NCBI GenBank assembly: GCA_963970005.1
Contig: CAXAMN010005335.1
Coordinates: 1,293,668-1,357,667 of the forward strand
Length of the DNA: 64,000 nucleotides
DNA from: Durusdinium trenchii
Lineage: Eukaryota > Sar > Dinophyceae > Suessiales > Symbiodiniaceae
Direction of reading: 5' to 3'
Part shown: one piece after another, positions 1 through 10,993 of the stretch
Layout of the letters: each line of letters begins with the position of its first letter
How positions within the stretch are numbered: the first letter of the stretch is position 1
Notes under the pieces: model-generated
The model's input: the letters and a program-made list of their open reading frames with translations, nothing else
Database searches by the model: none
What the model was told of the DNA's origin: nothing
Made by a program: the position numbers and the translations under genes

Positions 1-1640
1 AGCTGCGTTGTTTTCGAACATTTGCATAAGGTTATGCAAGTTGCCTGTAGAAATGAGAGAATCTCAAGAGCCCAAACAGTTTTGCATGCTGGCACACATG
101 AGTCCCCTGCCAACATTTGCTCAGTTCGAGTCAAAGAAACAGGTTCTTCCTGTTTAACCCTGAGACATTCAAACCTGAACCTCTTATAACCTGCCATCAA
201 ATCGGTAGTTAAGTGTCTTGAAACAGGGCAGAAGACCATGAGCACCACCCCGTGTCACTTGTCAAAGGAAACATCGATGAGCAAACCCGCCATTCCTTTT
301 TCATTTCTTCACGAATCAAAGAACCGCGTGGGAATGGGAAGAATTATATACAACTGTACAGCCTCCAAACCCAGCAGAATTGGCAAAGTGGTCATGGCTG
401 AAAATCGGGTTTTACCTTCCCATGGGGTTTTCGACTTACAGCTGTTCTGCAAGAAAAGCTTCGGACGCCCTATGTTCAGCCACAGCCATGTAATACCTTA
501 CCCGCCTTCTGCTTCAGTTTTGCTCCAAGTTTCTGTTTCTCAGAGCACCCGAGAGCAAAGGCAGAAACAGGCATTGAAAGCTCACAGAAATCGATGAAGT
601 GCTGTGGGTCAGACACTCAAAGATTGTCAGAACTTTGGTGAGCTTTTAATTCAAAGCTCCTCAGAGGCTCCCTCAAGCTTTGTTCTTGATAGATTCTCCT
701 GCACGCAAATGCACTCAGGGTCCAAATGATTCGGCCTTTGATTCATCCAACATCAGGTTCTCTCCACCCAAGCTCCCCAGACTGTTGTGGGGGTCTCAAA
801 TCGGCGTGCCAAGCTCAGTGAAACTCTACGTATACTGAAGTCACCCAACCAAAACAATCTCTTCGCAAAGTTGAATGAAGGGGCCACGAAATGGTGCGCT
901 AGTCTAGGGCCCTGACCGACTATGACTATTGGTGGATCTTTACATAGTCAATTGGATCCTTACGACCGGTTTGTTTCGTGGGAGTGGTCCGCTCGCTTGT
1001 TCGACGTCGAAGAGATGGGGCGCTTGTTCTGGCGCCAACGACGGGTGTCAAACATTGTAAAATAACGTATGACATACGTGTGGCCAACGACGCTGCCTTG
1101 GAGCTTGTCTGCAATAAACCAAGGAAATGTTGGCGCCGCTTCCGGATGAAGCTCTGGAGGTTCTGAAGAACAGGAGCATACCGCCTCAAAGTTGTCTGAG
1201 GCAGCACCACCCAGTCGGATGAGGATTTGGGCATCAGTCGAACGCCAATTGAAAAGGGGGCCCTTAATCAAGGGCCAAAAATATCCGAAAATGAAGACCT
1301 GGCCAGCGGCTTTGACACACGTATAGGGACAATGAGATTTCGGCTTTGTTTTTTTTTAGCAAGAGGTTAGGGAACTCCCTGTAGCTCTGGACGGCTCCCT
1401 GTTTAATCGAGAATATGCTATTAACCCCGGCTCCTTAGCTTCCCCCTCAGCACCAGCTAGTATCATTGTCATGGTCTTCTTCAGGTAAAATATGGTAAAA
1501 TGATCTAAACAGTCCCACATAGTCCAACCACACCAAGCTAAACTTGGAACAAGTTGGCCCCGAGATTGTTGGATAGGCAAAACAAGCAGAATCGCCCTCA
1601 AAGAGTCCTTGATGCCCAACATTGCCAAACATACAAAAAG
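1..1640. other. No assignable gene
   Basis: No domain or well-bounded exon is recognisable. The stretch 960-1270 is protein-like in more than one frame on both strands, for example a Lys/Arg-rich plus frame ending at 1166, but no pair of splice sites with consistent phase was found. It could hold 3' exons of the minus-strand PAN/Apple gene that follows. Confidence 0.3.
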
Positions 1641-1647
1641 CCAGCAC

Positions 1648-1801
1648 CAAGTTGCAAGCACGCAAAGCCCTCCAATGCTATAGTGGCCTGAATTTGCTGG
1701 CTCCAGACTTCGCAGCGGCCCTGTGAAAACTCGACGCCGCTGCAACCCAGTCGGCCCGTGCAGGACCACATGCAGGCGTCCAAGGAGGTGTCTGGGACCA
1801 C
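1648..1801 (-). CDS. Exon with PAN/Apple-type domain (copy 3)
   Basis: This minus-strand exon encodes about 51 residues with the PAN/Apple cysteine pattern: C-x3-C-x5-C, then x-G-V-E-F-S, then G-R-C-E-V-W, and a last Cys about 17 residues on. PAN/Apple domains are disulfide-bonded modules of secreted or surface proteins that bind proteins or carbohydrates. The exon follows TAG at 1804-1802 and ends at a G|GTGCTGG donor, leaving phase 1, the same phase as the donor after copy 2. Unlike copy 2, this copy has no intron inside the domain. The same motif appears at 2374-2834 and 3607-3750 on this strand, so all three probably belong to one multi-domain protein. The domain call is firm; membership in one transcript is inferred. 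Confidence 0.68.
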
Positions 1802-2373
1802 CTAGCACTGCTTGGTGTCCGGAACAATTCTGACTAGTGCGATGAAAGTTGGGACTTGGATGAAAGTTGGGAATCTTTCTGTTGGGGCTCATTTCCTCAC
1901 TCTCTACCAAGTGCGAGTCGGATCAGGTCGGGTCATTCTGGCTGTGTCAACGGATGTAAATCTCCATGTGTGCAAGCGAAGCCCAAGAACACATTGGGTT
2001 CAGCCAAAGGCCCCCCAGCCAGTCATCGATGTTTGCTCAATCAAAATCAATGGCTCGTTGTGGGTCGGTATCCTGCGCTGTTGGAGACCCATTGGCCTCA
2101 TAGTAGCTCATCAAGTTGTCGCTTTTGTGAGCTCCACGACATGCTTGCCCTGGGCCATTCACCTCGTACCAAAGCGAGAAGTCTTCAACAGAATTCAATC
2201 GCCAAAAAGCCATTGGAATGGTATGGAATCAACGCACTGCAGAAAGTTATCTCAAAAGCACACCGCAATAAGTAAGAATTAGACCCCTTCTTACTATTGC
2301 CATAGACATCAACTTTCTAGACTTTTTGAGATCAGTCATTCTCACTGTTCGCCCACCTCTCGAAAGCTGGGAC

Positions 2374-2466
2374 CTTCAAGGGCTAAACATGTGAAGTTTG
2401 AAATCTCCGCACTGGCGTGGATGCTTCGAGTCCATACTTCGCATCGGCCCAGCGAAAACTCGATGC
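2374..2466 (-). CDS. Exon: C-terminal half of PAN/Apple domain (copy 2)
   Basis: The exon starts after the acceptor CGCCGAG (ending at 2467) and supplies the second half of a PAN/Apple domain: G-I-E-F-S, G-R-C-E-V-W and the closing Cys. It ends at GAAG|GTCCCAG. Its 93 bases are two to finish a codon, thirty codons and one left over. Joined to the exon ending at 2707, it completes a Cys-Thr-Gly-Ile-Glu run equivalent to Cys-Ser-Gly-Val-Glu in copies 1 and 3. That agreement is the best evidence for the intron between them. Confidence 0.68.
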
Positions 2467-2706
2467 CTCGGCGAAGGATGGAGAGTAGAGGAGAGTCCGC
2501 GGTGAAGGATGGGCTGCTTGCGATGGAAAACAGTCTGGCAGTGCAAGAATGAGAAAGATCTCACCATCAAAGGATACCTAATCTGTACTTTTCCCGTTGT
2601 CAGAAGTTCTTCTGGGTGGGAGGCCAACGGCACCACAAACACCAAAAGATTCCTCGGACACTCTTCAAACCATGCGTTATAATCTCACCATTTTATGGCA
2701 AGGTAC

Positions 2707-2834
2707 CAGTGCAATCCGGATCTTGCAAACATGCTGCTTTGCAGTCAAAGAGGCGGCCAATGGGAAGGACCTTGCCATGAGTTTTCAGCACTTCAACGTT
2801 GCCATTGAGTAAGCTACCAGAAGTATTGGACCTA
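2707..2834 (-). CDS. Exon: N-terminal half of PAN/Apple domain (copy 2)
   Basis: The exon follows a TTACAG acceptor (ending at 2835) and encodes about 42 residues ending in D-C-K-A-A-C and D-P-D-C-T, the first three cysteines of a PAN/Apple domain (C-x3-C-x5-C). It ends at CACTG|GTACCTTG with one base over, which the exon at 2466 completes with two. The intervening intron (2706-2467, 240 nt, GT..AG) falls inside the domain at a point where copies 1 and 3 are uninterrupted. The first part, about 25 residues, is the expected lead-in strand region of the domain. Confidence 0.65.
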
Positions 2835-3107
2835 CTGTAAGTATCATTTCCGCGAATTTGTCCCGGTTCCAAAGCACAAAGGGCCCCTTGGTCAGCACAC
2901 CCTCCACATACCACTTCCCTCTCAAGCCTTCCCGAGATAGGTGTACATGACACCACCCTCCCAAGGTTTCATGCCCTAAGACTCCCATCATTACCAGAAG
3001 TGTCCCTCCCTCCCTCCCTTCCTCCCTCCACATGACATCACCACCCATTCGAGTCCATTTGAGGATCCTGTTCTTCCTATCCAGGTGGGATCTGACCTTC
3101 GGGCCAC

Positions 3108-3276
3108 CTTCATGTACTCCGGCGAGTTGTCGCTCGCCGTTTGGCCGCGGCAAGCCCTATGGCCACCGTCCACGGGGCGCAGGGCAAAGGCACCCGGCGG
3201 TTCCAGCCGGTAGCAACCTCGGAGCGCCGGTGCGCCGCAGCGGTCAGCCGCCCCAGTGGATCCAAGCGGCCTCTCC
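3108..3276 (-). CDS. Possible exon, GC-rich, between PAN/Apple copies
   Basis: This is a protein-like minus-strand frame of about 56 residues with four cysteines, ending in acidic and Tyr codons just before an ATGAAG|GTGGCC donor. Several AG acceptors lie between 3277 and 3300, so the start is approximate. It lies between PAN/Apple copies 1 and 2, so it may be a linker exon of the same gene. A second frame over the same bases is partly open, and no known domain is seen. Confidence 0.35.
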
Positions 3277-3606
3277 GCCACTATGGTGGCTATAAGATGC
3301 TATAAGCATTCATCAGACTCGGTAGGTGGAGTAATATGGGTCATTTTGAGCTCTACCCTTTGGATCTATCCAAATGGTTTGAGAGAGCGTTCTCATCATG
3401 CTTCAGGATCAACTATGTGCAGGTGTTACCCACGCCTGTTCTGGTTTGTAGTTCATGAAGCAAGTGTCAGTCTTCCGCAACTCAAGCAAGTGTCTACCTT
3501 GCTGAACTCATAAGGCCTGCCATTTATGCTGTGTTTTCCTGCTCTTTCACCACTACCCTTGTGCTCTTCGACCACCCCCGAAACCTTAACCCCCACTGCC
3601 GCCCAC

Positions 3607-3750
3607 CTTCCAGTCACAAACCACGCCACTGAAGCCCCTGAGCGGCTTGGTGCTTCGGATGCCGCCCGGGCGGGTCCAGACTTCGCAGCGGCCCGGTGAG
3701 TACTCCACACCGGAGCATAGGGGCTGGTCCAAACAGGCGTGTTGACAGGC
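3607..3750 (-). CDS. Exon with PAN/Apple-type domain (copy 1)
   Basis: This 144-base exon in phase 0 lies between a TTTCAG acceptor and an AAG|GTGGGC donor. It encodes A-C-Q-H-A-C, then x5-C-S-G-V-E-Y-S, then G-R-C-E-V-W and a closing Cys about 20 residues later, a complete PAN/Apple cysteine signature. The frame is closed by TGA a short way upstream of the acceptor, so the splice site, not an ATG, decides the start. It is the most 5' of three copies on this strand. The usual role of such modules is extracellular binding; the ligand cannot be inferred. Confidence 0.68.
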
Positions 3751-5825
3751 CTGAAACCACGGCGGTTCCGGGCGGTTGACAGGCGCGGTTCATGGTGTGC
3801 CGGTTTTGAGCTGTTTTTGGTTGAGGCGTCTTGTAGATGGCTGCGAACACATGCGAACACAGATGTTGAGGACCGCATGGCAACTGGCAAACAAAAGGAA
3901 TTGACTGCTATGGGTTGTTGGGTATTTTCTGAGCTCATGGGGCTGCTCATGGGATATAGACCCTCTTTCACTAGTGCTGCTCAACCTGTGGAGGTTGGGA
4001 GGCTGGTTCAAATGGGAGAGATGACCCAAAGGCGCTTGTTGGGAAAGTGACAGATATCATTCTTGGGGTCTTGGTGTTGGTTGCATTCTGGACCTTGATA
4101 AAGGTCGGTTCGTGTGAGGTGCTGCTGAAAAAGTATGATTTCATGATCTACGGTCTGATCCTGCACGCCAAATGGCGGGCTTTCTGAGAAGAGATCCACA
4201 TACCTTCTGAGAAGCCAGGGAGATCCAGCCCCGCCCCGATTTCGCACCTTTTCAGAGGAAATGTGAATCGGACATCTTGCAATCTGGCCTTTCCGCATGC
4301 ATGCGATATTCATGTGTTTCCGCGCTTAAAAACAGAACTGCGCCTGTTATGGCCTCAAAAAGGAGATTTCAACAACCATGAGCCACAGCTTTCCAGAAGC
4401 AAGTAGATTTCAGTTATGAAGGTACTAAAACATACTAAAACCACGACCCATTCTTTCATCGATATTGCAAAAAGAGCGCCCCCTCTCTTCCACTGAGCTT
4501 TCGGAGAAACATGCCGCCCAAACTCACTCAATCTCCATCTACGGCGCCTCCAGCGATGAGGCCTCCACCACCACATAGTAAGTGGCATGGTTGTCGGACG
4601 CTGAGGCCCCACGACAGGCGCGATCTTCCCCTCCTTGAGGGCGAAGAGTAGGGTGAGTCGAAACAAAGCAAACAGTTGCATCTCAGGAAGCAGCAGAATG
4701 ACCTTAACTTTCGCCTTTCGGGAAGCAGCAAGATGACCTAAACCATGACATCGGATCATGACCATCATGAAGACCGATGAAGACCATATGACAGCATGAT
4801 CAAAGAGCAGTCAACGAGACAGGCAGCATTTCATGAGACAAGCAGTCCCACGGTCCACGAGTGGAGTCGAGCACGGTCCGCTTTGGGGTTCGATGTCTTT
4901 TACCGGCCTGGAGTGGAGTGGAGTCGGACGGCAGCGGTGTTGAAGCACGAACAACATGAATGGTCGAATGGTCGACCGGATTTCAGGGGAACCAAAACGA
5001 ACCGAAGGTGCACACACCTGGTATAGTCAGAAATTTCAAGGGCAGTTGACCAAGATTCTTCCAGTAAAGGCAAAGGAAAATAATGAAACATGGCTTCGAA
5101 GCCTAGGGTAGACTATGACCGTAGATTCTTGACTTGCGGAGGCAGCAGCCAGGTGACGCCCAACCAAGAAAACCCTCCCTTTCCACTCTCCCAAGGTGAC
5201 GCCTTCAGCGGGTTGAAAGCCTGAGAGGAGCCAGATGCTCGTGGAGATCACGACGACCTGGTCAACACAGCTGAAATAAGGCCAACACAGCGGACATACG
5301 CGGAGCAGGTCAACACAGCGGAGGGCAGCAACAATGCAACGTCTTGAAAAAACTACTTCACGACTGGTGCGAAACGGTGTCCTTGGTCTTCCTGCCGAAC
5401 CTAGACCGTCCATGACCATCCATGACTCCGGGTACTGTTCCAACGCAGTTGTTCTTCATCCATGACTCTCTCTCACATCGAAAAAGGATCCATATAGTTC
5501 CATCCATGTTCCATCTGGGGCTGACGAATGCATCCAGGAAATGTTCGTTGAAACAATGGAAACCTGCCGAGAATCGGATTCGCAATTCGCAACTTCGCTG
5601 AAACCGAGGTCTGCAGATCACCGAGTCTCCAGCGATCAGATTTGTTTGGGTCCTTAAATCTATATATTTCATCAAATCGATTTAAACATGCATATATTAC
5701 AAAACCCATCTCAAAGGAAGAAGCTCCTCCACACGCTCAACTAGAAGACTCCGGACCCAACAAAGATATTCCCGATCTATAATCTCTAATAACTATGTCG
5801 ATAACACAAAGCAAAATCATGAAAG
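3751..5825. other. No assignable gene
   Basis: No exon with a paired acceptor and donor was recognised. If the PAN/Apple gene extends upstream on the minus strand, its first exons should be here or beyond 5.8 kb. The only open frames are unconvincing ones without domain motifs. Confidence 0.3.
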
Positions 5826-5839
5826 TCATGAGGACCACC

Positions 5840-6130
5840 TTGTACATGACTCATGCGTTTGACCATAGGACTTTGACCTTCCCCAAAAAAACAACCAACT
5901 CCCCGGTCCTTCCAACGACCAACTCCACGGCACCGTGGTGGACAACGTGCTGGAGGACGCCGTAGAGCTCATGGATGTGGTGGTCCCTCTCCATGGAGAA
6001 TAGACCGTGACCTTGGCGGCGTTGGTGGCCTCGGGCGTCAGGTCAAAGAGGTACTCCTCCTCCTGGCGCCGCATGGCGCGGTGTTGGACTCCGAAACGGA
6101 TACGCCGGGCACCTTCGTTTCGGGGCACCG
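5840..6130 (-). pseudogene. Coding-like block with a frame change
   Basis: On the minus strand a Glu-rich, protein-like frame (positions 6128 to about 6003, containing R-R-Q-E-E-E-Y-L-F-D) runs into the start of a second protein-like frame (about 6002 to 5860, rich in His, Val and Leu, ending in TGA) shifted by one base. No intron fits at the junction. This may be a decayed gene, or two chance frames. The plus strand also has a short protein-like frame around 5920-5999, so confidence is low. Confidence 0.28.
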
Positions 6131-6726
6131 ACGTCGGCGATGGGGTCGTTTTCTGCGGCCGACTGACCGGGTCTTTGGGCCAAACGGGAAGCCGTTTCGG
6201 AAGCTGTACGAAGTATTGTTTCGTGATGTTTCGTGTATATAATTATGTAATATAATATGCATGTATATAATATACATCTTTAAAGGACTTCTAGAAGTTC
6301 ATTTTTCCCGTTGCATAAATGCACAAGATGAAGAAGGAAGACAAAACCAAAACCTGCGACCTTCCCTCTTCATAATTCCCCAAATGATTATGTCTTGGTC
6401 TCTATGTTGGGTCCTTTCGTGACCACCAACACCAATAGGAACCAACACCTCCCCATGGGCGATGAGTTCATTGAGCACACCACTATGTCAACATATTTCA
6501 ACGCTTTACTATCTTTAGATGGAGTCTTTCCATATATGGGTCTGTATTGGAACAAGGACACCACACAATCTTGTTTACAGGTTCCTTTCACCAGGCTGGT
6601 CTCCCACATTTATGGACCAGCCAACTTGGGGCGGTGCCATATGTTCAGCTGATTTTCCAATCAAAAGAACAAGACTAGACGTGGAAATAGACCTTCGGAC
6701 GAAGGCTCGAACACGCGACCTGCGAC

Positions 6727-6877
6727 CTGCGGATGAAACGCAGCTGACCTCCAGTTGAGGTTTGGGCTTGTAGGGCCACACGCCATTGGGGCTGCCCACG
6801 GGACCGAAGCTTCCTTTCACATCGGCTTGCCAGGTGGTCACCCAAACCACTTCGCCAGCAGTTGTTGTGGTCCAGTC
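6727..6877 (-). CDS. Exon, Trp/Thr-rich, unknown protein
   Basis: This phase-0 exon follows the acceptor CTTGCAG (a stronger-looking TTTGCAG lies 13 nt upstream) and ends at CCGCAG|GTCGCA with one base over. It encodes 50 residues with four Trp, Gly-Pro turns and one Cys near the end, which look like the surface of a secreted or beta-rich domain; no family is recognised. The exon at 6950-7098 lies just upstream in the same orientation and ends in phase 0, as required. A second minus frame across the same bases is also open. Confidence 0.5.
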
Positions 6878-6949
6878 CTGCAAGTGGGATCTGCAAAGAA
6901 TCTATAACTGCAACGATCTTTTGTTGACATCATCATCTACAGAACAAAC

Positions 6950-7098
6950 TCCTCTCATTGAGATGGAAACATGTTTTCCCTTCATGTTCGACTCCACAGA
7001 GCGCATCCGTGTCCAACCACCGGGGCCCTTCTCATATAAGAAACCAGTGGCCGGTCCTGGTAAAGTGGCCAATGGGTCGATTGGGTCACGTCCATTTT
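6950..7098 (-). CDS. Exon upstream of 6727-6877, unknown protein
   Basis: Reading from an AG at 7100-7099, the frame gives about 49 residues rich in Gly, Pro, Met and Lys and ends at GGA|GTTTGTTC in phase 0, matching the phase-0 start of the next exon at 6877. The intron would be 72 nt. The donor is weak, and a GTAGAT donor 9 nt further on also keeps phase. No domain is recognised. Position and strand would allow it to be a 5' part of the PAN/Apple gene, but nothing shows this directly. Confidence 0.4.
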
Positions 7099-7769
7099 CT
7101 CAGAGATCTCATTACCTCGGCCAAGGGCGTTCGCGGCTCGAAGCCGAGAAGGACGGGTCCTCCTCTAGAAGGATCGAGATGAACATGTTGCGATTTTTGC
7201 GAACCTGTTCTACCGCTTGATTCAAAACCCGTCTTTGTGAGATCTTCAGAACAATCGACTCGAACATGTTGTGGACACGAAACATGATGTTGGGATGAAC
7301 CCACAGAGGTATCTTTTACCGACGGCAGCAACAAGGTGATGCCAGGTCACAGTCACCATCCACCTCCACGAGCCATCTGGTCCGGTCCTCCTTCTCATAG
7401 CCAAACAAGAACCTCGACACCCACAAAAACAATTTATATATAATTCCACTGTTCATAGACTCCAACCACCAGTGATTAATCTATAGTTGTAAAAATTAGT
7501 CTTTACATGTATACAGCTTTGAAACTACCAAGCCAGGTCCACCTATATACAGCTCAGAAAAACCTAATTATATGTCACCCTTCATCACCTTTTGCACTCT
7601 GAAAACTCCACACCGCCGTGAGGTCCGTTTCTTAAAGGACAACCCCCCCACGGCATGCACCGACGACCGGTTCGGGTCCGTCCCGACCGGTACGTTTTTC
7701 TCCGCTTCGGTGGGATGAACTGGAAGACGGATCGGGTGCACAAACTGTGACGTGGGCCAGTTCTTTGAT
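7099..7769. other. No confident gene; possible partial PAN/Apple-like end
   Basis: Mostly featureless. On the minus strand around 7589-7670 a frame contains C-x4-C and then G-G-V-E-F-S-E-C before an AAAAG|GTGATG donor-like site, faintly like the middle of the PAN/Apple motif seen at 1.6-3.8 kb. The rest of the motif is missing, so it is not called. Confidence 0.2.
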
Positions 7770-8500
7770 CATGTATATATATATATACATATACTGTGTG
7801 TGTCCAACTCAACCATGTTGCCGCTTTGTTGCCCGACGCAGCCCAAACATATCCAAAAGACTCATCTTTCTGGATCGGTAAAATTGTGCTGTTGCACTTG
7901 CACAACTTCATGGTCCCAAAACCGCCACGCTTGTGGCATGTGGCCAGAAATGGCCAAAAAATTGCCCACTTGGGGCCAAATGATCGACTGAAGAATCCAT
8001 TTTTGGGCGAGCACTGCTATAGAAAGTTGCAACACGCTGCTGGGACAAAAAGAAGTTGCACATTACCAGCCCTGTCCCTTGTCTCACCACGCGCACTTGC
8101 GTGATATTTCGATGGCCCTCCACACGGAAGCTTCTTTTCTCAAGGTTTTGGGGTCTTGTTTTTGGCGCCGCAGAATCACTTACTTGGTAAAGCGTCAGCC
8201 CAGCAACTGCAATAGAGCAAGCCTGCACCAAGACATTACATGGTGCTGCTTCACAGGCACGGTTTGGAAGCAACCCCTGACTCAGTGCCAGAACAGTGCA
8301 GGTGCGAGGGCGAAGTCAAAAATACCTCCGCCCTTCATCAAGCACAGGCTTTTCCCTCATGTAATGGATCCCCACCAGTCAAAAACTTTGTAAGTCACTA
8401 TACTGTAAAGATCACAACTGTCGGGGCCGCACGTGGGGCCAAGGCAAGAGAATCAGAGAGCAGCAATACATGGAGACAATGTATATAAATGGAGTATCCT
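7770..8500 (+). repeat. Interspersed repeat, copy 1 (5' part)
   Basis: This segment matches 59525-60345 collinearly over its whole length, starting at a TA microsatellite and sharing long blocks such as the stretch around TTGTGCTGTTGCACTTG and GGGGCCAAGGCAAG. Identity by eye is roughly 70 percent with small indels. A minus-strand frame stays open in much of both copies, so the element may once have been coding. The matching resumes at about 10040-10100, so copy 1 is interrupted. No transposase or reverse transcriptase motif was recognised. Confidence 0.72.
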
Positions 8501-8504
8501 CCAT

Positions 8505-10035
8505 GAGAAAATCACATGGAGGGGTCAGTCCTAGTCATTCTTTAGTGATTTCGTGGGGGATGGTGAATGTCAGCTCCCTAGAAAATGAGTGACGCAGCCT
8601 CATGAATCAGGTTTGGCACTCTAGTGAGAAAAAGTATCATCACTAGAACATGGACAGAATTTCCAAACGCAGCCTTTTCACCCGTGTGCCCGTGTTTGGC
8701 GCATCTTCGGTTTCGTCCGGCGCTTGCAATTTTTTAGCGGATCCTGCTTCTACGTGCTGTGACGAACCCCAACAGCAAACAAAAGCATGCAAAAGCTAAG
8801 TTCATTGAACAACAACTACAACACTCCGAAAATGCCGGCACGATCCGGCGAATCAAGTGGCTTTGGTGTCTCGACCAGCACCTGGCACACCCAAATCCTC
8901 AGACCCTGCCACACCCTACCATTCCATTTCTGCCTACCATTTCATTTCTGGCACTCTGGCCAGAAATGGAAAGGTAGGGTATCCAAGGGACAGCCAGACA
9001 AAATTCTCTAGAAAATGATGAGTGGTAGGGTTTGGGGTGGCACAACCTCATGTTCTAGTGGCTTTGGTGTCTCGACCAAGAGTGCCAGAAATGGAAAGGT
9101 AAAGTCTCCAAGGGGCAGATCCTCATTGTCTACTGGCTTTGGTGTCTCGACCAGTGCCTGGCACACCCAAATCCTCAGACCCTGCCATACCCTACCATTC
9201 CATGTCTGGCACCTGGTCCAGAAATCGAAGGTATCCAAGGAGCAGCCAGACCAAATTCACCAGAAAATGAAGGTTATAGGGCTTTAGGTGGCACCTCTTC
9301 ATTTTCTGGTGGCTTTGGTGTCTCTACCAGCACCTGGCACACCCAAATCCTCAGACCCTGCCATACCCTACCATTCCATTTCTGGCCAGTGTTGGAAATG
9401 GAAAGGTGGGGTATCCCTGGTGCCCTACCATTCATTCCTGGCACTCAGGCCAGACATGGGAAGGTAGTGTATCCAAGGGGCAGCCAGACCAAATTCACTA
9501 GAAAATGAAAGTTATAGGGTTTTAGGTTGCACTCCTCATTTTCTAGTGGCGCTGGTGTCTCGACCAGCACCTGGCACACCCAAGTCCTCAGACCCTGCGA
9601 TACCCAACCAAAATCGCTCCTTGCGCTCGTGTCCACTCTTTCCCCATGATATTCGGACTGAAAATTTGGGGTGTGTCTCACGTTCTAAGTTCTAAGTGTC
9701 TTCCTTGAGTTTTCTGTTTCTAGATCTTGAGGGTTTAAACTTTATGTCATGCTTTACTATGTGTTACTTATATTCCGTCTTGACTCATCATGATTCATCA
9801 TGTTTGCTAGAAAATGAGGAACCTCACTAGAAAATGAAGGGACAGGTGGGATCAAGAAAACAATGTGATGTCTAGAAAATGACCTTGGAAGCATGCCTAT
9901 GAGACCTGCGTGTCTTATATATTTTACAGTGAACTACACTCTATAGAAAATGCAATACCTGGCCCCTTGCCGGTGAGTTTACTACAGACGTCAACCTCCA
10001 TTTTCTAGTCCAAATATCACAGGGGATAGTGGAGT
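8505..10035. repeat. Insertion of palindrome-bearing tandem repeats
   Basis: This block interrupts interspersed repeat copy 1. Its core (8864-9610) is an irregular tandem array of about 240-bp units containing TTTGGTGTCTCGACCAGCAC and CACACCCAAATCCTCAGACC. Each unit carries a hairpin with arms built on CACTAGAAAATGA and its reverse complement (8992-9072, 9243-9320, 9482-9560). Single copies of CTAGAAAATGA continue in both orientations to about 10010. No coding potential was seen. Confidence 0.7.
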
Positions 10036-10100
10036 TCCATGTTTCACATCGAACCCAATGACGGCAGGAATGGGACAGGAAGCAAAACCGAAAGGATGTT
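10036..10100 (+). repeat. Interspersed repeat, copy 1 (3' part)
   Basis: The sequence around GGCAGGAATGGGACAGGAAG matches 60388-60425 (GGCAGGAGTGGGCCAGGAAG), continuing the alignment that stops at about 8500. This supports a nested insertion of the 1.5 kb block between the two halves. Confidence 0.55.
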
Positions 10101-10149
10101 ACTGCTTTGGGGGGCTCAAACATCTCAGGCAGGGGGATGGGACCCCCAA

Positions 10150-10390
10150 GTTGAACCATCGCACCAATCTACCCATCTCTTCCGCGTGGCCGGGCAGTTG
10201 CTCCACACAGCGCCTCCTCCTCACTGGAGCCCAGTGGAGCAATCCGCAACATTCGACCCTTGGCACCATCGCCACATGCGCCGCCGGAGGAGCCACACGG
10301 CATCTTGCCCACCTCACCGCGATGGCCGCGCGGAGCCACGGTGGCGGTGGGAGTCCAGGCGCCAGACGGTCACCGGAGTTGGACGCGAGA
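10150..10390 (-). CDS. Coding-like GC-rich block, strand and frame uncertain
   Basis: Several minus frames and one plus frame look protein-like, including a Gly/Ser/Cys-rich minus frame around 10170-10370. An acceptor at GACGTTAG followed by two bases would keep phase with the exon ending at 10485, so this could be the next exon of the 10.5-12.0 kb gene. The frame cannot be decided by eye. Confidence 0.3.
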
Positions 10391-10484
10391 CGGCCAGCTA
10401 ACGTCGGGGTTCAGGTGGTGATCTTAGAGATGCTAGAATTCCATTGGGCCGTAGGGTTCAAGTACATGTCAGGTGAAGTTTTAC

Positions 10485-10546
10485 CACTTTCAGATCCTGT
10501 CATTGAAGTACTTGCGTCCGACATGTTGTTGGGAAGATCTTGTAGG
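10485..10546 (-). CDS. Small exon of 10.5-12.0 kb gene
   Basis: This 62-nt exon lies between a CCCAAG acceptor and an AGTG|GTAAAA donor. It starts with one base that completes the codon split after position 10796, then reads about 20 Ser/Thr/Asn-rich residues and leaves one base. The phase match on the 5' side supports it. No domain is recognised. Confidence 0.45.
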
Positions 10547-10795
10547 CTTGGGGATGCTGGGTTCTAGTTTCCCATCAGTTTATTTTGTCGTTGAAGAGTG
10601 AAGGTTGGACATGAGGTGCAAGGAATTCAGGCGCTCGCAGGGAGGGACTGCATGTTTCTGAATTCCGAAACAAACAATAACTTAACAACGTTAAAAAAAC
10701 ACTATTCCGCATGGAATGCTTGCAACGCGCTCTTGCTCGGGTCCTGCTCCTTTTGTATGCCTTTTGTAACGATCCTTCTGTCACATCCTTCTTAC

Positions 10796-10993
10796 CATCC
10801 AGAATCCAGTTCCGTGTTCACCGAGAGGTTCTTCCCCCCCGTCCCCGTCTTGGTCTCCGCCCGAGGCGCCGATGGCTCGATGCTCTTCCAAGTGGTGATC
10901 TCCCCGAGTCGTGTGACCTTCGCACAAACGTTGCCCCCGACCTTTGCAATAATCCCCACGATCCAATCCTCTCCACAGGGGCGTAAGGCATTC
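10796..10993 (-). CDS. Exon of unknown multi-exon gene
   Basis: The exon follows CCTAAG, completes a split ATG codon with its first base, encodes about 65 residues (a hydrophobic W-I-V-G-I-I segment, then Lys/Thr/Ser/Gly-rich sequence) and ends at GGATG|GTAAGAAG, a strong donor. The 69-nt intron separating it from the exon ending at 11063 is GT..AG and phase-consistent (two bases plus one). A competing minus frame is open right through the intron, so a retained-intron reading is possible. No family is recognised. Confidence 0.5.
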
